From Roseateles sp. (GTDB lineage: Bacteria; Pseudomonadota; Gammaproteobacteria; Burkholderiales; Burkholderiaceae_C), in NCBI GenBank assembly GCA_016790285.1, contig JAEUPJ010000058.1, positions 105,387 to 169,386 of the forward strand: 64,000 nt of DNA. The letters run 5' to 3'. Positions 18,812 through 27,515 of this stretch are shown here, in pieces; positions within the stretch are counted from its first letter, which is position 1, and the number at the start of each line of letters is the position of its first letter. Made by a program: the position numbers and the translations under genes. Under the pieces are notes generated by a model. The model was not told where the DNA came from. It searched no databases and saw nothing but the letters and a program-made list of their open reading frames with translations.

Positions 18812-19708
18812 TCAGGCGAGAAATGCGTGCAGACGGGCGGCCAGGGCTTCGGGCTGGTCGTGGTGCAGCATGTGGCCGGCGTCCTGCAGCACGGTGCGCT
18901 CGAGGTGGGGGACCAGCGCCAGCCGCGCCTCGAAGTCCTCGCGCGGGTAGCGCGTGCCCCAGAAGCGGGTGAGCTGGTCGTCGCTGCCTTCCACCCACAG
19001 CGTCGGCGCGGTGATGCGCTGCCAGCAGGCCAGCACCTCGGCCTTGCGGTAGAGCACCGGGTTGGCCAGCTTGTGGGCGGGGTCGGCGTTCAGGCGAAAG
19101 CCTACCGGCGTCTCGCGCGCCCAGTGGCTGGCCAGCCAGGCGGCCTTGTCGGCGGGCAGCCGCGGGTTGGTCTTGCGCAGCCGCTCGGCCACGTCGGCGA
19201 GTGTTGCGTAGGGGCGCAGCGAGGGCGGCTCCTTGAGCTCGTCCAGCCACCGGGCCAGGCGCTCGGGCGCGGCGGCGGGCGCCACGTCGGGCATGCCGAA
19301 GCCTTCGAGGTTGACGAGGCGACGGATGCGCTGCGGGCGAACCCCTGCGTAGCTCATGGCCACGTTGCCGCCCATGCTGTGGCCCAGCAGGTCCACCGGC
19401 GCGTCGGGGCTGACGGCGTCCAGCAGCGCGTCCAGATCGCCCAGGTAGTCCGGGAACCAGTAGCAGTCGGCGCCGGTGGTCTCGCTCAGGCCGAAGCCAC
19501 GCCAGTCCAGCGCGATGACCTCGCGCGCCTGCGCGAGCGCGTCGACGACGAACTGGAAGGACGCGCCCACGTCCATCCAGCCATGCACCATGACCAGCGG
19601 CGGCTGGCCGAGCAAGGGTTGACCCCAGCGAAGCACATGGTGGCGCAGGCCGCGAAGGGTCAGGAATTCATCGCGATGGACGCGCCGGGGGGTGTAGACA
19701 TCGGGCAT
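18812..19708 (-). CDS. Alpha/beta-fold hydrolase
   Basis: 298 residues from the ATG at 19708; a TTG at 19726 is the only longer option. The oxyanion-region motif HGWMDVGASFQF, the nucleophile elbow GHSMGGN, an acid in EGSDDQL and a final His in DAGHMLHHDQPE make a complete catalytic set. Substrate unknown; an esterase or epoxide-hydrolase-like activity is possible. The gene is divergent from the GNAT gene with only ~40 nt between the start codons, so the promoters overlap. Confidence 0.88.
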   Translation of the reverse strand: MPDVYTPRRVHRDEFLTLRGLRHHVLRWGQPLLGQPPLVMVHGWMDVGASFQFVVDALAQAREVIALDWRGFGLSETTGADCYWFPDYLGDLDALLDAVSPDAPVDLLGHSMGGNVAMSYAGVRPQRIRRLVNLEGFGMPDVAPAAAPERLARWLDELKEPPSLRPYATLADVAERLRKTNPRLPADKAAWLASHWARETPVGFRLNADPAHKLANPVLYRKAEVLACWQRITAPTLWVEGSDDQLTRFWGTRYPREDFEARLALVPHLERTVLQDAGHMLHHDQPEALAARLHAFLA

Positions 19709-19749
19709 ATCCGCACTGTAGGACAACGCAGTCCGCGGACAATCGAGCC

Positions 19750-20277
19750 ATGCCTCCCCGTCATGACATCCGCCCCGCCGAACCGCGCGACCTGCCCGCC
19801 ATCGTCCAACTCATCAGCGAGCTCGCCGAGTTCGAGCAGCTGACCCACCTGCTGGAGGTCACGCCCGACAAGCTCGAGCCGCACCTCTTTGGTGACGACC
19901 CCGTCGCCGAGTGCCTGGTGGGCGAGGTGCACGGCGAGGTGGTCGCCTTCGCGCTGTACTACACCAACTTCTCCACCTTCCTGGCCAAGCCGGGCCTGTA
20001 CCTGGAAGACCTGTACGTGCGCCCCGCGCACCGCCGCAGCGGCCTGGGCAAGGCACTGCTCATCCAGCTGGCCCAGACGGCCTGCGAGCGCGGCTATGGC
20101 CGCTTCGACTGGACGGTGCTCGACTGGAACGAAGACGCCATCCGCTTCTACCAGAAGCTGGGCGCCGAGGTCATGCCCGACTGGCGCATCTGCCGCCTGA
20201 CCGGCGAGGCGCTGGAGCGTTATGCCGACGGCGACCGGCCGAGCATGTGGTCACCCTCGGCCTGGCTGGGGCTCTGA
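19750..20277 (+). CDS. GNAT-family N-acetyltransferase
   Basis: 175 residues covering one GNAT domain. The acetyl-CoA binding signature RSGLGKALL follows LYLEDLYVRPAHR, and the C-terminal half has WNEDAIRFYQKLGAEV. The YLEDLYV motif and the ELAEFE region resemble diamine (spermidine/spermine-type) acetyltransferases, so a polyamine or related amine is the likely acceptor; this is family-level inference. It is not coupled to the acyl-CoA synthetase gene 95 nt downstream. Confidence 0.88.
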   Translation: MPPRHDIRPAEPRDLPAIVQLISELAEFEQLTHLLEVTPDKLEPHLFGDDPVAECLVGEVHGEVVAFALYYTNFSTFLAKPGLYLEDLYVRPAHRRSGLGKALLIQLAQTACERGYGRFDWTVLDWNEDAIRFYQKLGAEVMPDWRICRLTGEALERYADGDRPSMWSPSAWLGL

Positions 20278-20372
20278 GCAAGAGGCTGGGCCGGCTTCGG
20301 GCAATCCATGAGCCCGGCCCCGGGTGGGGTGGCTAGCATTCGCCCCCTTGTCCCAACCCGGGGTGGCCCATC

Positions 20373-22073
20373 GTGGAAGACCGTTACGAGCAACTGCACG
20401 CCGCCTTCCGCTGGCAGGTGCCGCCGGACTTCAACATCGCCGAGGCCTGCTGCGGCCGCTGGGCACGCGACACCCCCAACGCCCCTGCGATCTACTTCGA
20501 CAGTGAAAGCGGCTGCCGCGCGCACTACAGCTACGGCCAGCTGCAGCGCGCGGCCAACCGGCTGTCCAACGCGCTGCTGAACCAGGGCGTGCGGCGGGGC
20601 CACCGGGTGGCCATCGTGCTGCCGCAGCGCTTTGAAACTGCCGTCGCCCACATCGCGCTGCAGCAGATCGGTGCGGTGGCCATGCCGCTGTCCATGCTCT
20701 TTGGCGCCGACGCACTGGCCTACCGGTTGCAGGACAGCGGGGCGGTGCTTGCCATCGCCGCCTGCGAGGTGCTGCCGGCGCTGCGGGAGGCCAAGCCCCA
20801 GTGCCCGGCGCTGCGGCGCATCCTGGTCGTGGGTGAGTGCCCGGTCGACTGCGACGAGCTGCCCTGGCTGGAAGCCCTGCAGGCCGAGGAGGCCCGCTTC
20901 AAGCCGGTGGCCACCCAGGCCGACGACCCCGCCATCCTCATCTACACCAGCGGCACCACCGGCAACCCCAAGGGCGCCCTCATCCCGCAGCGGGCCCTCA
21001 TCGGCAACCTGACCGGCTTCGTGGCCAGCCAGAACTGGTTCGGCTTCGACCCCTTCGACGCCGCCCAGCCCAGCGACGCCGTCTTCTGGAGCCCGGCCGA
21101 CTGGGCCTGGACCGGCGGCCTGATGGACGCGCTGCTGCCCACGCTCTACTTTGGCCGCCCCATCGTGGCCTACCAGGGCCGCTTCACGGCGGCCAAGGCC
21201 TTCGAGCTGATGGCGGCCTATGGCGTCACGCACAGCTTCCTGTTCCCGACCGCGCTCAAGGCCATGATGAAGGCCGAACCCCGCCCGCGGCGCCATGCGC
21301 TGAAGCTGCGCGCCCTGATGAGCGCGGGTGAGGCGGTGGGGGACGCCGTCTTCACCTGGTGCCGCGACGCGCTGGGCGTGCCCGTGAACGAGATGTTCGG
21401 GCAGACCGAGATGAACTACGTGGTGGGCAACTGCCAGGCCCTGTGGCCCGCCAGGCCGGGGAGCATGGGCCGCGCCTACCCGGGCCACCGCGTGGCCGTC
21501 ATTGACGACGAGGGCCGTGAATGCGCGCCCGGCGCGGTGGGCGAGGTGGCCGTGCATGCGCGAGACCGCCACGGCGCGCCCGACCCCGTCTTCTTCCTCG
21601 GTTACTGGAACAACGACGCCGCCACGCGCGCCAAGTTCACGGGCGACCCGGCGGACAGCTGGTGCCGCACGGGCGATCTCGCCCGCATGGACGCCGATGG
21701 CACGCTTTGGTACGAGGGCCGCGCGGACGACGTCTTCAAGGCCGCCGGCTACCGCATCGGCCCCGGCGAGATCGAGAACTGCCTGCTCAAGCACCCCGCC
21801 GTGGCCAACGCCGCCGTGGTGCCCAAGCCCGACGCCGAACGCGGCGCGGTGGTCAAGGCCTATGTCGTGCTTGCCGACGGCCACGCGGGCGACGCGGCCC
21901 TGGTGGACGCGCTGCAGGCCCACGTCAAGGCGCGCCTCGCGCCCTACGAGTACCCGAAGGAGGTCGAGTTCATCGACGCGCTGCCGATGACGACCACGGG
22001 CAAGGTGCAGCGGCGCGTGCTGCGGCTGCGCGAGCAGGAGCGGGCGGCAGGGGCCTCATCGCCCGTGCGGTGA
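20373..22073 (+). CDS. Acyl-CoA synthetase (AMP-forming, acetyl/medium-chain type)
   Basis: 566 residues from a GTG at 20373. It has the AMP-binding P-loop YTSGTTGNPKG (about residue 190), the FGQTEMNY motif, the YWNND and WCRTGDLARMD hinge region, and the C-terminal TTTGKVQRRVLR with the conserved adenylation lysine. It activates a carboxylic acid to acyl-CoA via acyl-AMP. Overall pattern and length match acetyl-CoA synthetase/ACSM-like enzymes rather than long-chain FadD. It stands alone between a GNAT gene and a convergent cytochrome gene. Confidence 0.9.
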   Translation: MEDRYEQLHAAFRWQVPPDFNIAEACCGRWARDTPNAPAIYFDSESGCRAHYSYGQLQRAANRLSNALLNQGVRRGHRVAIVLPQRFETAVAHIALQQIGAVAMPLSMLFGADALAYRLQDSGAVLAIAACEVLPALREAKPQCPALRRILVVGECPVDCDELPWLEALQAEEARFKPVATQADDPAILIYTSGTTGNPKGALIPQRALIGNLTGFVASQNWFGFDPFDAAQPSDAVFWSPADWAWTGGLMDALLPTLYFGRPIVAYQGRFTAAKAFELMAAYGVTHSFLFPTALKAMMKAEPRPRRHALKLRALMSAGEAVGDAVFTWCRDALGVPVNEMFGQTEMNYVVGNCQALWPARPGSMGRAYPGHRVAVIDDEGRECAPGAVGEVAVHARDRHGAPDPVFFLGYWNNDAATRAKFTGDPADSWCRTGDLARMDADGTLWYEGRADDVFKAAGYRIGPGEIENCLLKHPAVANAAVVPKPDAERGAVVKAYVVLADGHAGDAALVDALQAHVKARLAPYEYPKEVEFIDALPMTTTGKVQRRVLRLREQERAAGASSPVR

Positions 22074-22076
22074 CGT

Positions 22077-23360
22077 TCAGCAGGGCCGCCCATCGCGGGA
22101 CTCGCAGACCGGGCCGCTCAGGCTCTTGAGCAGCGCGACGAGATCAGCCGCTTCGGCCGCCGTCAGCGCGATGGGCACGCGTTCGCCGCGGCGCTGCCCC
22201 GGGCGGCCGAGCTCGCTGTGCCCCACGGCCGCGGCGGGTGCCGAGACGTAGTGCGCGACAGCCGCCTCCAGCGTTGCCACCTGCCCGGCATGCATGTAGG
22301 GCGCGCGCGTGGCCACGTTGCGAAGGCTGGGGGTCTTGAAGGCGCCCATCATGTGCGGGTCGTCGTCGGCGATGAAGCGCAGCTCGCTGCAGCTCTCGGC
22401 CGGTGCGTCGCTGTAGCGACCCAGGCAGTTGAACGGGTCGGCGGCCACACGTCCGATGGCCGCGGCCCGACCCCTGTCGGGGCTGGCCGGCAGCCTGGGC
22501 GCCAGGCCGGTGTTGTGGAAGTGCTGGTCGGTCAGCAGCGGGCCGGCGTGGCAGCTCACGCATTGGCCCTTGCCGATGAACAGGCGCAGCCCGCGCACTT
22601 CGGCCTCGGTGAGCGCCTGGGCGTCCGCGTCCGGGGCGCCTGTCACGGCAGCCACGTACCGGTCGAAGCGGCTCGCGCCTGGCATGAGCGTGCGCTCGTA
22701 CGCTGCGATGGCCTTGCCCAGGTTGGCAAAGGCCCGGTCGACGGCCTGTTGCTGCGCCGGGCTCAGCTGAGCCCATGCGGCCCGCTCGGCGGGTGCACCC
22801 AGGGGGCTGGCTGCCACCGGCAGGCCCGCCAACGGGGGCAGGGGGCCGAACAGCGCTTCGTAGTCCGGGCGGTAGGCCTGCGCCAGCAGCCTGACGAGCT
22901 GCACGCGGTTGGCGCCATGCTCGGCCGCATCTTCCAGCGGGCCCAGGGCCTGCGACCACAGGCTGTCCTTGCGCCCGTCCCAGAAGAACCAGCGAGCGTG
23001 TGCCACCCCGGGAACGGGCATCGTGCGTCGGCTGCCCGTGGCCAGGCCTTCGCCCACCGGGCGCCCGTCCTGGAAGCCGCGCTCCGGCGCGTGGCAACTG
23101 GCGCAGGCGACGCGGCCGTTGGCTGACAGCCGGGTGTCGAGGAACAGGCGCTTGCCCAGCGCCGCCGCGGCGGGATCGGTGGCGACGGCGTTGGACGGGT
23201 CGGCGGGCGCGGCGCCCAGCCGGCTGATGTGGAGGCTGGCCAGGGTGGTGCGTTCGGCTTCGGTCCAGTGCCCGACGCCAGTGCTGGCGCGCCACGCCGC
23301 GAGGGCCAGCGGCAGCGTCAGGCACAGGGCAGCCGCGGCGAGCCAGGGCTTGGCGTTCAT
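22077..23360 (-). CDS. Di-haem cytochrome c peroxidase family protein (MauG-like)
   Basis: 427 residues with a signal peptide (first ~22 residues), so periplasmic. Two haem-c motifs, CASCH and CVSCH, have the spacing of bacterial di-haem peroxidases, with a TPSLRNVATRAPYMHAG stretch near the second haem region. The family reduces hydrogen peroxide or oxidises proteins. AGGAGG lies just upstream of the ATG. The stop is 4 nt from the convergent acyl-CoA synthetase stop. It follows the YtkA-like lipoprotein gene by 9 nt, so the two form an operon. Confidence 0.9.
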   Translation of the reverse strand: MNAKPWLAAAALCLTLPLALAAWRASTGVGHWTEAERTTLASLHISRLGAAPADPSNAVATDPAAAALGKRLFLDTRLSANGRVACASCHAPERGFQDGRPVGEGLATGSRRTMPVPGVAHARWFFWDGRKDSLWSQALGPLEDAAEHGANRVQLVRLLAQAYRPDYEALFGPLPPLAGLPVAASPLGAPAERAAWAQLSPAQQQAVDRAFANLGKAIAAYERTLMPGASRFDRYVAAVTGAPDADAQALTEAEVRGLRLFIGKGQCVSCHAGPLLTDQHFHNTGLAPRLPASPDRGRAAAIGRVAADPFNCLGRYSDAPAESCSELRFIADDDPHMMGAFKTPSLRNVATRAPYMHAGQVATLEAAVAHYVSAPAAAVGHSELGRPGQRRGERVPIALTAAEAADLVALLKSLSGPVCESRDGRPC

Positions 23361-23369
23361 GCGGCCTCC

Positions 23370-23813
23370 TCAGCGGCGGTGGCGGCTGTCGTCCAGCACC
23401 ACGTTGAAGACCGCGGTGTCGGTGCGCTCGCCGGCGGCAATGCCCAGGCGCATGTCCCACCAACCGGACATGCTGAACTTCACACCCTCGAGCGCGTACA
23501 CGCCCGGGCTCAGCTCCCGCGTCACGCGGGGGCGGGTCGGGAAGCCATGGCCGTGCTGCGGCATGCCGCCGTTGAAGAGGATGCGGGCGTCGGACACGGG
23601 GCGGCCATCGCGGCTGTGCAGGCGCAGCTGCCAGGTCTGGATCTGGTCCAGCACGGGGCCGGCAGGTGGGGGCACCAGGGCCACGACAAAATGGCCCTGG
23701 GTGCTCGCGTGTTCCAGGGTGAGGTCGAGGTCCCGTGGCGGGCTGCCGCAGGCGGTGAGGTAGGCCGCGCTCACGAGGGCCGCGGCGGTGGCGAGGAAGG
23801 TGGATCGGCGCAT
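23370..23813 (-). CDS. YtkA/FixH-like exported lipoprotein
   Basis: 147 residues. A signal sequence ends in a lipobox LTAC-G at Cys22, indicating a lipid-anchored protein. The body has the YtkA-like beta-sandwich pattern (LRLHSRDGRPVSDARI, then MPQHGHGF and ALEGVKFSMSGWWDMRL). The MPQHGHG segment carries His and Met residues that could bind copper, as seen in related periplasmic domains. GGAG precedes the ATG. It is immediately upstream of the di-haem peroxidase, suggesting a shared redox or metal function. Confidence 0.8.
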   Translation of the reverse strand: MRRSTFLATAAALVSAAYLTACGSPPRDLDLTLEHASTQGHFVVALVPPPAGPVLDQIQTWQLRLHSRDGRPVSDARILFNGGMPQHGHGFPTRPRVTRELSPGVYALEGVKFSMSGWWDMRLGIAAGERTDTAVFNVVLDDSRHRR

Positions 23814-23895
23814 GGTGGCTACTCCGGTGGGTTGAGGTGGCAGGCGCTAGGGCGCCCCTGGGGCCGGCGGCCCCATGACTGGGTGGCCGTGGTGT

Positions 23896-24270
23896 TCAGC
23901 CGCGGGTGCGGCGCGCGGTGTCGATGCAGCGCTTGAGGTCCGGCGCAATGGGCATGGGCCTGAAACCGCTGACGTCGGACAGGCCTGTGTTGCCCGCGGG
24001 CACCCACAGCCAGGTCTTGAGGGCCGCACCTGCCAGGCGCCAGGCCTGGCCGAGCGCTTCTCGCACGGCCCGTTGGCGCAGCGCCCACGCCAGCATGGCG
24101 GCATGCACGCGCGCGTGCTGTGCGGTCGACGCCTGGCCTAGGATGTGCGCCCGTGCGAGGTGATGGGCCGTCAGGTCGGCATCGCCGCGCTGTTCATGCC
24201 AGGCGGCTTCGGCGAGTTCCGCGCTGACGTTCGGGCGGATGCGTTGGGCGAAGGTGCGGGAGAGGTTCAT
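23896..24270 (-). CDS. DUF3703 family protein
   Basis: 124 residues from the ATG at 24270. The C-terminal SGFRPMPIAPDLKRCID matches the DUF3703 signature, preceded by a helical region with W-H-E-Q-R-G-D and H-H-L-A-R-A-H-I-L-G-Q. The family is uncharacterised and often sits near cytochrome or metal-stress genes. It is divergent from the AraC regulator (54-nt gap) and heads the run of YtkA and di-haem peroxidase genes, though 82 nt separate it from the first of these. Confidence 0.75.
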   Translation of the reverse strand: MNLSRTFAQRIRPNVSAELAEAAWHEQRGDADLTAHHLARAHILGQASTAQHARVHAAMLAWALRQRAVREALGQAWRLAGAALKTWLWVPAGNTGLSDVSGFRPMPIAPDLKRCIDTARRTRG

Positions 24271-24323
24271 CGTGGTGTCGGGATGCGTCTGGCTTGAAGT
24301 GGATTCTTCGCAAGGAGGACGCC

Positions 24324-25142
24324 ATGCGCTTGAACGAAACGGCTGACTTGTCGCCCCGCCGCGCCGCGCGGGGCAGCGACAGCAGCGGCCGCATCTACAC
24401 CTGGCCGGCGCTGAGCCTGTGGATCGGCCGCAGCGAAGGCCGCACGCAGTGGCATGAGCACCATGCGCATCAACTGGCCCTGTCGCCGCGGGGCGAGATG
24501 CGGTTTCGCACCGACCCGGACGGGGCCTGGACGGCCTTTGCCGGCGCCCTTGTGCCAAGCCACGCCAAGCACCAGTTCGAAGTCGACGGGCTGCGGGTCG
24601 CGCACCTTTTCGTGGAGCCGGAGAGCCGCGCGGGCCGCGCCCTGGCGCAACGTTTCGGCGGCACCGAGGTGGCCGCGCTGCCGGCCGCCGATGTGCGCCG
24701 CGCAGCAGCCGAACTGTTCGCGGCCTATGACCGCGAGGCCGACAGCGCGACCTTGCATGCTGCCGCGGCCGCGGTGGTGCGGGGCCTGTGCGGAGCGGGC
24801 ATGGAATCCGACGAGGCGCTGGACCCGCGGCTCACGCGGGCCCTGGCATTCATCCGCACGCACATCCGTCGCCCGGTGTCGCTGGCGGATGTGGCCGCTT
24901 CCGTGGCGTTGTCGGAAAGCCGCTTCCGTCACCTCTTCGTGAGCGGCACGGGCTGTTCGTTTCGGGCCTACCTGCTGTGGCTGCGCATCAACGAGGCGAT
25001 CGAGGCCGTCCAGGCCGGGGCCTCATGGACCGAGGCGGCCCACCAGGCCGGGTTCGCGGATTCGGCCCACCTCAGCCGCACGCACAAGCGCATGTTCGGC
25101 ATCGAGCCGAGCTCGGTGCGCCCGGTGCCCCGCGGCGGATGA
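24324..25142 (+). CDS. AraC-family transcriptional regulator
   Basis: 272 residues. An AGGAGG ribosome binding site 5 nt before the ATG at 24324 favours this start over a longer frame from 24294. The N-terminal half is a cupin-like sensor with WHEHHAHQLALSPRGEM. The C-terminal ~100 residues carry two helix-turn-helix units: VSLADVAASVALSESRFRHLF and SWTEAAHQAGFADSAHLSR (each only partly needed for recognition). It is divergent from DUF3703, so it probably controls that gene and perhaps the cytochrome genes beyond. Confidence 0.9.
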   Translation: MRLNETADLSPRRAARGSDSSGRIYTWPALSLWIGRSEGRTQWHEHHAHQLALSPRGEMRFRTDPDGAWTAFAGALVPSHAKHQFEVDGLRVAHLFVEPESRAGRALAQRFGGTEVAALPAADVRRAAAELFAAYDREADSATLHAAAAAVVRGLCGAGMESDEALDPRLTRALAFIRTHIRRPVSLADVAASVALSESRFRHLFVSGTGCSFRAYLLWLRINEAIEAVQAGASWTEAAHQAGFADSAHLSRTHKRMFGIEPSSVRPVPRGG

Positions 25143-25170
25143 GCGGCGGCCGGGGCGCCGCCCACTTCGC

Positions 25171-25833
25171 TCACTTGCACTTGTAGGGCTTGCCCACCAT
25201 ATTGATGGCGCGTGGCGCCACGTTGCCATTGAACTGGTCCATGTCGGCGATGCGCGAACGGTGCACTTCCACGCAGGTGTCGCCTCGCCGCAGCACGGTG
25301 CGGCGGTCGCCGAGGGCGCCGACGGACTGGGCGCGGTTCTCGCTGGTCTGCTCCTCCACCCAGGCGCCGGCCCCGCCGGTGGCGTCGGCGATGCGGTCTT
25401 CGAAGGTGGGGCGCGGCGTGTTGCTGCGCGGGTCACTGAGAGCCGGGTTGCGGGCCTGCGCCGACGAGGCCGCGTAGCCCGGCGGGAGGGTCAGGCGCAG
25501 CGTGGTGCGTGGCGGCTCGGCAGGCGTGGGCGTGACGACCGTGGCTGGTGGCGGTGGCGCCGCCTCGGTGGCGGGCGTGTCGGGCAGGTCGCGCAGGGTC
25601 GGCGGGGCCGTGAGCGGCAGCGGCGCGCGCAACACCGGCTTCGCGGGCTCGCGCGCGGCGTCGGGAGGGGGGCGGCGATCGGGCAGCGGCAGCAGGCGCA
25701 GGGTCACGATGCGCCGCTCGCCGTCGCCGCGCAGTGCCGGCGGGCGGTGTTGCCAGAGCAGGGCGAACACGGCCACGTGCAGGCCCACGACGGCGACGCG
25801 GGCCGGCCAGTGGTTGCCTGCGCCGAGCTTCAT
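25171..25833 (-). CDS. Hypothetical single-pass membrane protein, proline-rich
   Basis: 220 residues. One hydrophobic segment near the N-terminus (VAVVGLHVAVFALLW) is followed by a long Pro/Ala-rich stretch. This layout is like TonB, but there is no TonB C-terminal domain. The C-terminal part (about 150-220) is compact and polar, with Cys residues in DTCVEVH and at YKCK that could form a periplasmic disulfide. The start overlaps the upstream gene stop (ATGA), so the two are coupled. I do not recognise a family. Confidence 0.65.
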   Translation of the reverse strand: MKLGAGNHWPARVAVVGLHVAVFALLWQHRPPALRGDGERRIVTLRLLPLPDRRPPPDAAREPAKPVLRAPLPLTAPPTLRDLPDTPATEAAPPPPATVVTPTPAEPPRTTLRLTLPPGYAASSAQARNPALSDPRSNTPRPTFEDRIADATGGAGAWVEEQTSENRAQSVGALGDRRTVLRRGDTCVEVHRSRIADMDQFNGNVAPRAINMVGKPYKCK

Positions 25834-26597
25834 TGTCCCTGCAGCTTGACGCTCAGCTCGGCGTCAGCGGGCGCGATCAGCCGCGCGGCATCCGGCCAGC
25901 GCTCCTGGCCGGTGATCAGCGCGCAGGCGCGGCCGGGCGTGCCCTTGCGGGCCTTGGGGTCGCGCTCGCCCACGGGCAGAGGCAGGCCCAGCAGCTGGCC
26001 GTCCTCGCGCCACTCCAGCTCCATGGCGGGCGTGGCGGCGCACACGCGCACGCCTTCCAGGCGCGGGAAGAGCCAGCGCAGGTACCAGGGCAGCAGCTCG
26101 TCGCGCAGCTTGAAGCCCACCCGCACGATCTGGCGCACCTGCGCCATGGTGAGCGTGTCGGCCCGCGGGTTGAGCTCCAGGCTGCCGGCGATCGCCACCT
26201 TCTGCTCGGGCCGTGCGTTGGTGGCGAGGTCGGCCGTCTTGCCCTCCGCGGCGGGCAGCAGCGGCAGCTTGAAGCCCCCTTTGGCGTCGAGCTGGATGGG
26301 GTGGTCGGCCTCGTCGCTGCGCACCACCATGCGCAACTGCTCCAGCGGCAGCGTGGTGCGCGCGGTGTCGACCTTGAAGTCCATGCGGAACAGCCCTTCG
26401 CCGTAGCGGTCGAGCTTGGTCAGGAATTCGTTGATCTGCTGGTAGGGCAGGGCGTCCTTGTTGCGCTTGAGTTCGGTGCTGACGGGCGGGAGCCGGGTCG
26501 TCTCCACCGCCTGGGCCAGGGCGGGCAGGGGTGAGAGCAGGCCGGCCAGCAGGAGGGCGAGCGAGGGCAGCGCGAGGGGGAGCAGGCGAGGGGTCAT
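25830..26597 (-). CDS. Hypothetical exported protein
   Basis: 255 residues from the ATG at 26597. A signal peptide (LPLALPSLALLLAGLL) ends near PALAQA. The mature part is mixed alpha/beta with no motif I recognise; two Cys residues (VRVCAATP and RACALITG) could pair in the periplasm. It is coupled by ATGA to the TonB-like membrane protein downstream, so the two probably act together in the envelope. Function unknown. Confidence 0.65.
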   Translation of the reverse strand: MTPRLLPLALPSLALLLAGLLSPLPALAQAVETTRLPPVSTELKRNKDALPYQQINEFLTKLDRYGEGLFRMDFKVDTARTTLPLEQLRMVVRSDEADHPIQLDAKGGFKLPLLPAAEGKTADLATNARPEQKVAIAGSLELNPRADTLTMAQVRQIVRVGFKLRDELLPWYLRWLFPRLEGVRVCAATPAMELEWREDGQLLGLPLPVGERDPKARKGTPGRACALITGQERWPDAARLIAPADAELSVKLQGQ

Positions 26598-26637
26598 GCG
26601 GGAGGTCGAGGGCAGAGGGCGGGAGATCACGGCGCGT

Positions 26638-26874
26638 TCAAGGGGCATCGGGGTCGTCGGCGGGCTCGGGCCCGGGCTCCCAGCTGAGCAGGTCGCCGGG
26701 CTGGCATTGCAGGGCCTCGCAGATGCGGGCCAGGGTGTCGAAGCGCACGCCGCGCACCTTGCCGCTCTTGAGCAGCGACAGGTTGGCCTCGGTGATGCCC
26801 ACGCGCTCGGCGAGCTCGCGCGAGCGCATCTTGCGGCGCGCGAGCATGACGTCGAGGGTCACGATGATGGGCAT
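26638..26874 (-). CDS. XRE-family helix-turn-helix regulator
   Basis: 78 residues, nearly all one HTH_3 domain: RELAERVGITEANLSLLKSG then RGVRFDTLARICEALQCQPGDLL. This is the Cro/C1-like regulator type that commonly accompanies DUF2975 membrane proteins. Its start lies 3 nt after the DUF2975 stop. It probably autoregulates the pair through the AT-rich promoter upstream of DUF2975. Confidence 0.9.
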   Translation of the reverse strand: MPIIVTLDVMLARRKMRSRELAERVGITEANLSLLKSGKVRGVRFDTLARICEALQCQPGDLLSWEPGPEPADDPDAP

Positions 26875-26877
26875 GGC

Positions 26878-27426
26878 TCAGATGAACTCGGCGTTCTCGT
26901 CCGCGACGCGGGCGGCCTCGGTCAGCACCTGCGACAGCGCCAGCAGCAGCAGGCCGAAGAGCAGCGCGAGGTAGTGGTCCGACGACAGGCCGAGCCACAG
27001 CTGGCGCTCGCCCTTGGGGTTGCCCCAGGTCAGCGCCAGGATGGCCAGCGTGTGGCCCAGCGGCTGCGCGGCCGCCAGCGTGCACAGGCCCAGGCCCAGG
27101 CGGCGCAGGTGCTGGGCCGGGCGCTGCGCGAGCAGCTCGCCCTCGGCAAAGCAGCCGAACAGCGCCCACATCTGCCACAGCGCGAACAGGCTCACCGACG
27201 TGGGCAGCATGGAGGCGCCCAGGCCCCACAGTCGCGAGCCCAGGTCCAGTTGGAGCTTGCTGAGTTTCCAGGTGCTGGCCGCCACCTCGGCGACCCAGTC
27301 CGGCTGCGCCCAGAAGATGAAGGGCAGGGTGCCGATGACGACGAGGCCCACCAGGCACAGCAGCCGCACGATCCACGCCAGGCGGCGGATGCGGCGCAGG
27401 CCGTCGGCGGAAAAGGAGTCGGGCAT
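26878..27426 (-). CDS. DUF2975 membrane protein
   Basis: 182 residues from the ATG at 27426 (a TTG at 27465 is less likely). Four hydrophobic segments are visible, with the DUF2975 features W-x-M-W-A-L-F-G-C-F-A-E-G-E-L-L and RPAQHLRRLGLGL. The family is of unknown function and is nearly always paired with a small XRE regulator, as here. The upstream sequence is unusually AT-rich for this genome. Confidence 0.85.
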   Translation of the reverse strand: MPDSFSADGLRRIRRLAWIVRLLCLVGLVVIGTLPFIFWAQPDWVAEVAASTWKLSKLQLDLGSRLWGLGASMLPTSVSLFALWQMWALFGCFAEGELLAQRPAQHLRRLGLGLCTLAAAQPLGHTLAILALTWGNPKGERQLWLGLSSDHYLALLFGLLLLALSQVLTEAARVADENAEFI

Positions 27427-27439
27427 GGAGGCTTCGCGA

Positions 27440-27500
27440 AACAAGAAAAACTTACTGTAAAACAATAATTCGTTGTTGCGTCACGGAAGTTTTCACTTCC
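27440..27500. promoter_or_regulatory. AT-rich divergent promoter/operator region
   Basis: This short segment between DUF2975 and ybaK is the most AT-rich patch in the window. It holds AACAACGAATTATTGTT (AACAA paired with TTGTT) and a perfect hairpin GGAAGT-TTTC-ACTTCC at 27485-27500. The first is a plausible operator for the XRE regulator. No -35/-10 pair is clear enough to assign. Confidence 0.4.
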
Positions 27501-27515
27501 CCGAGAATGAGGGGC

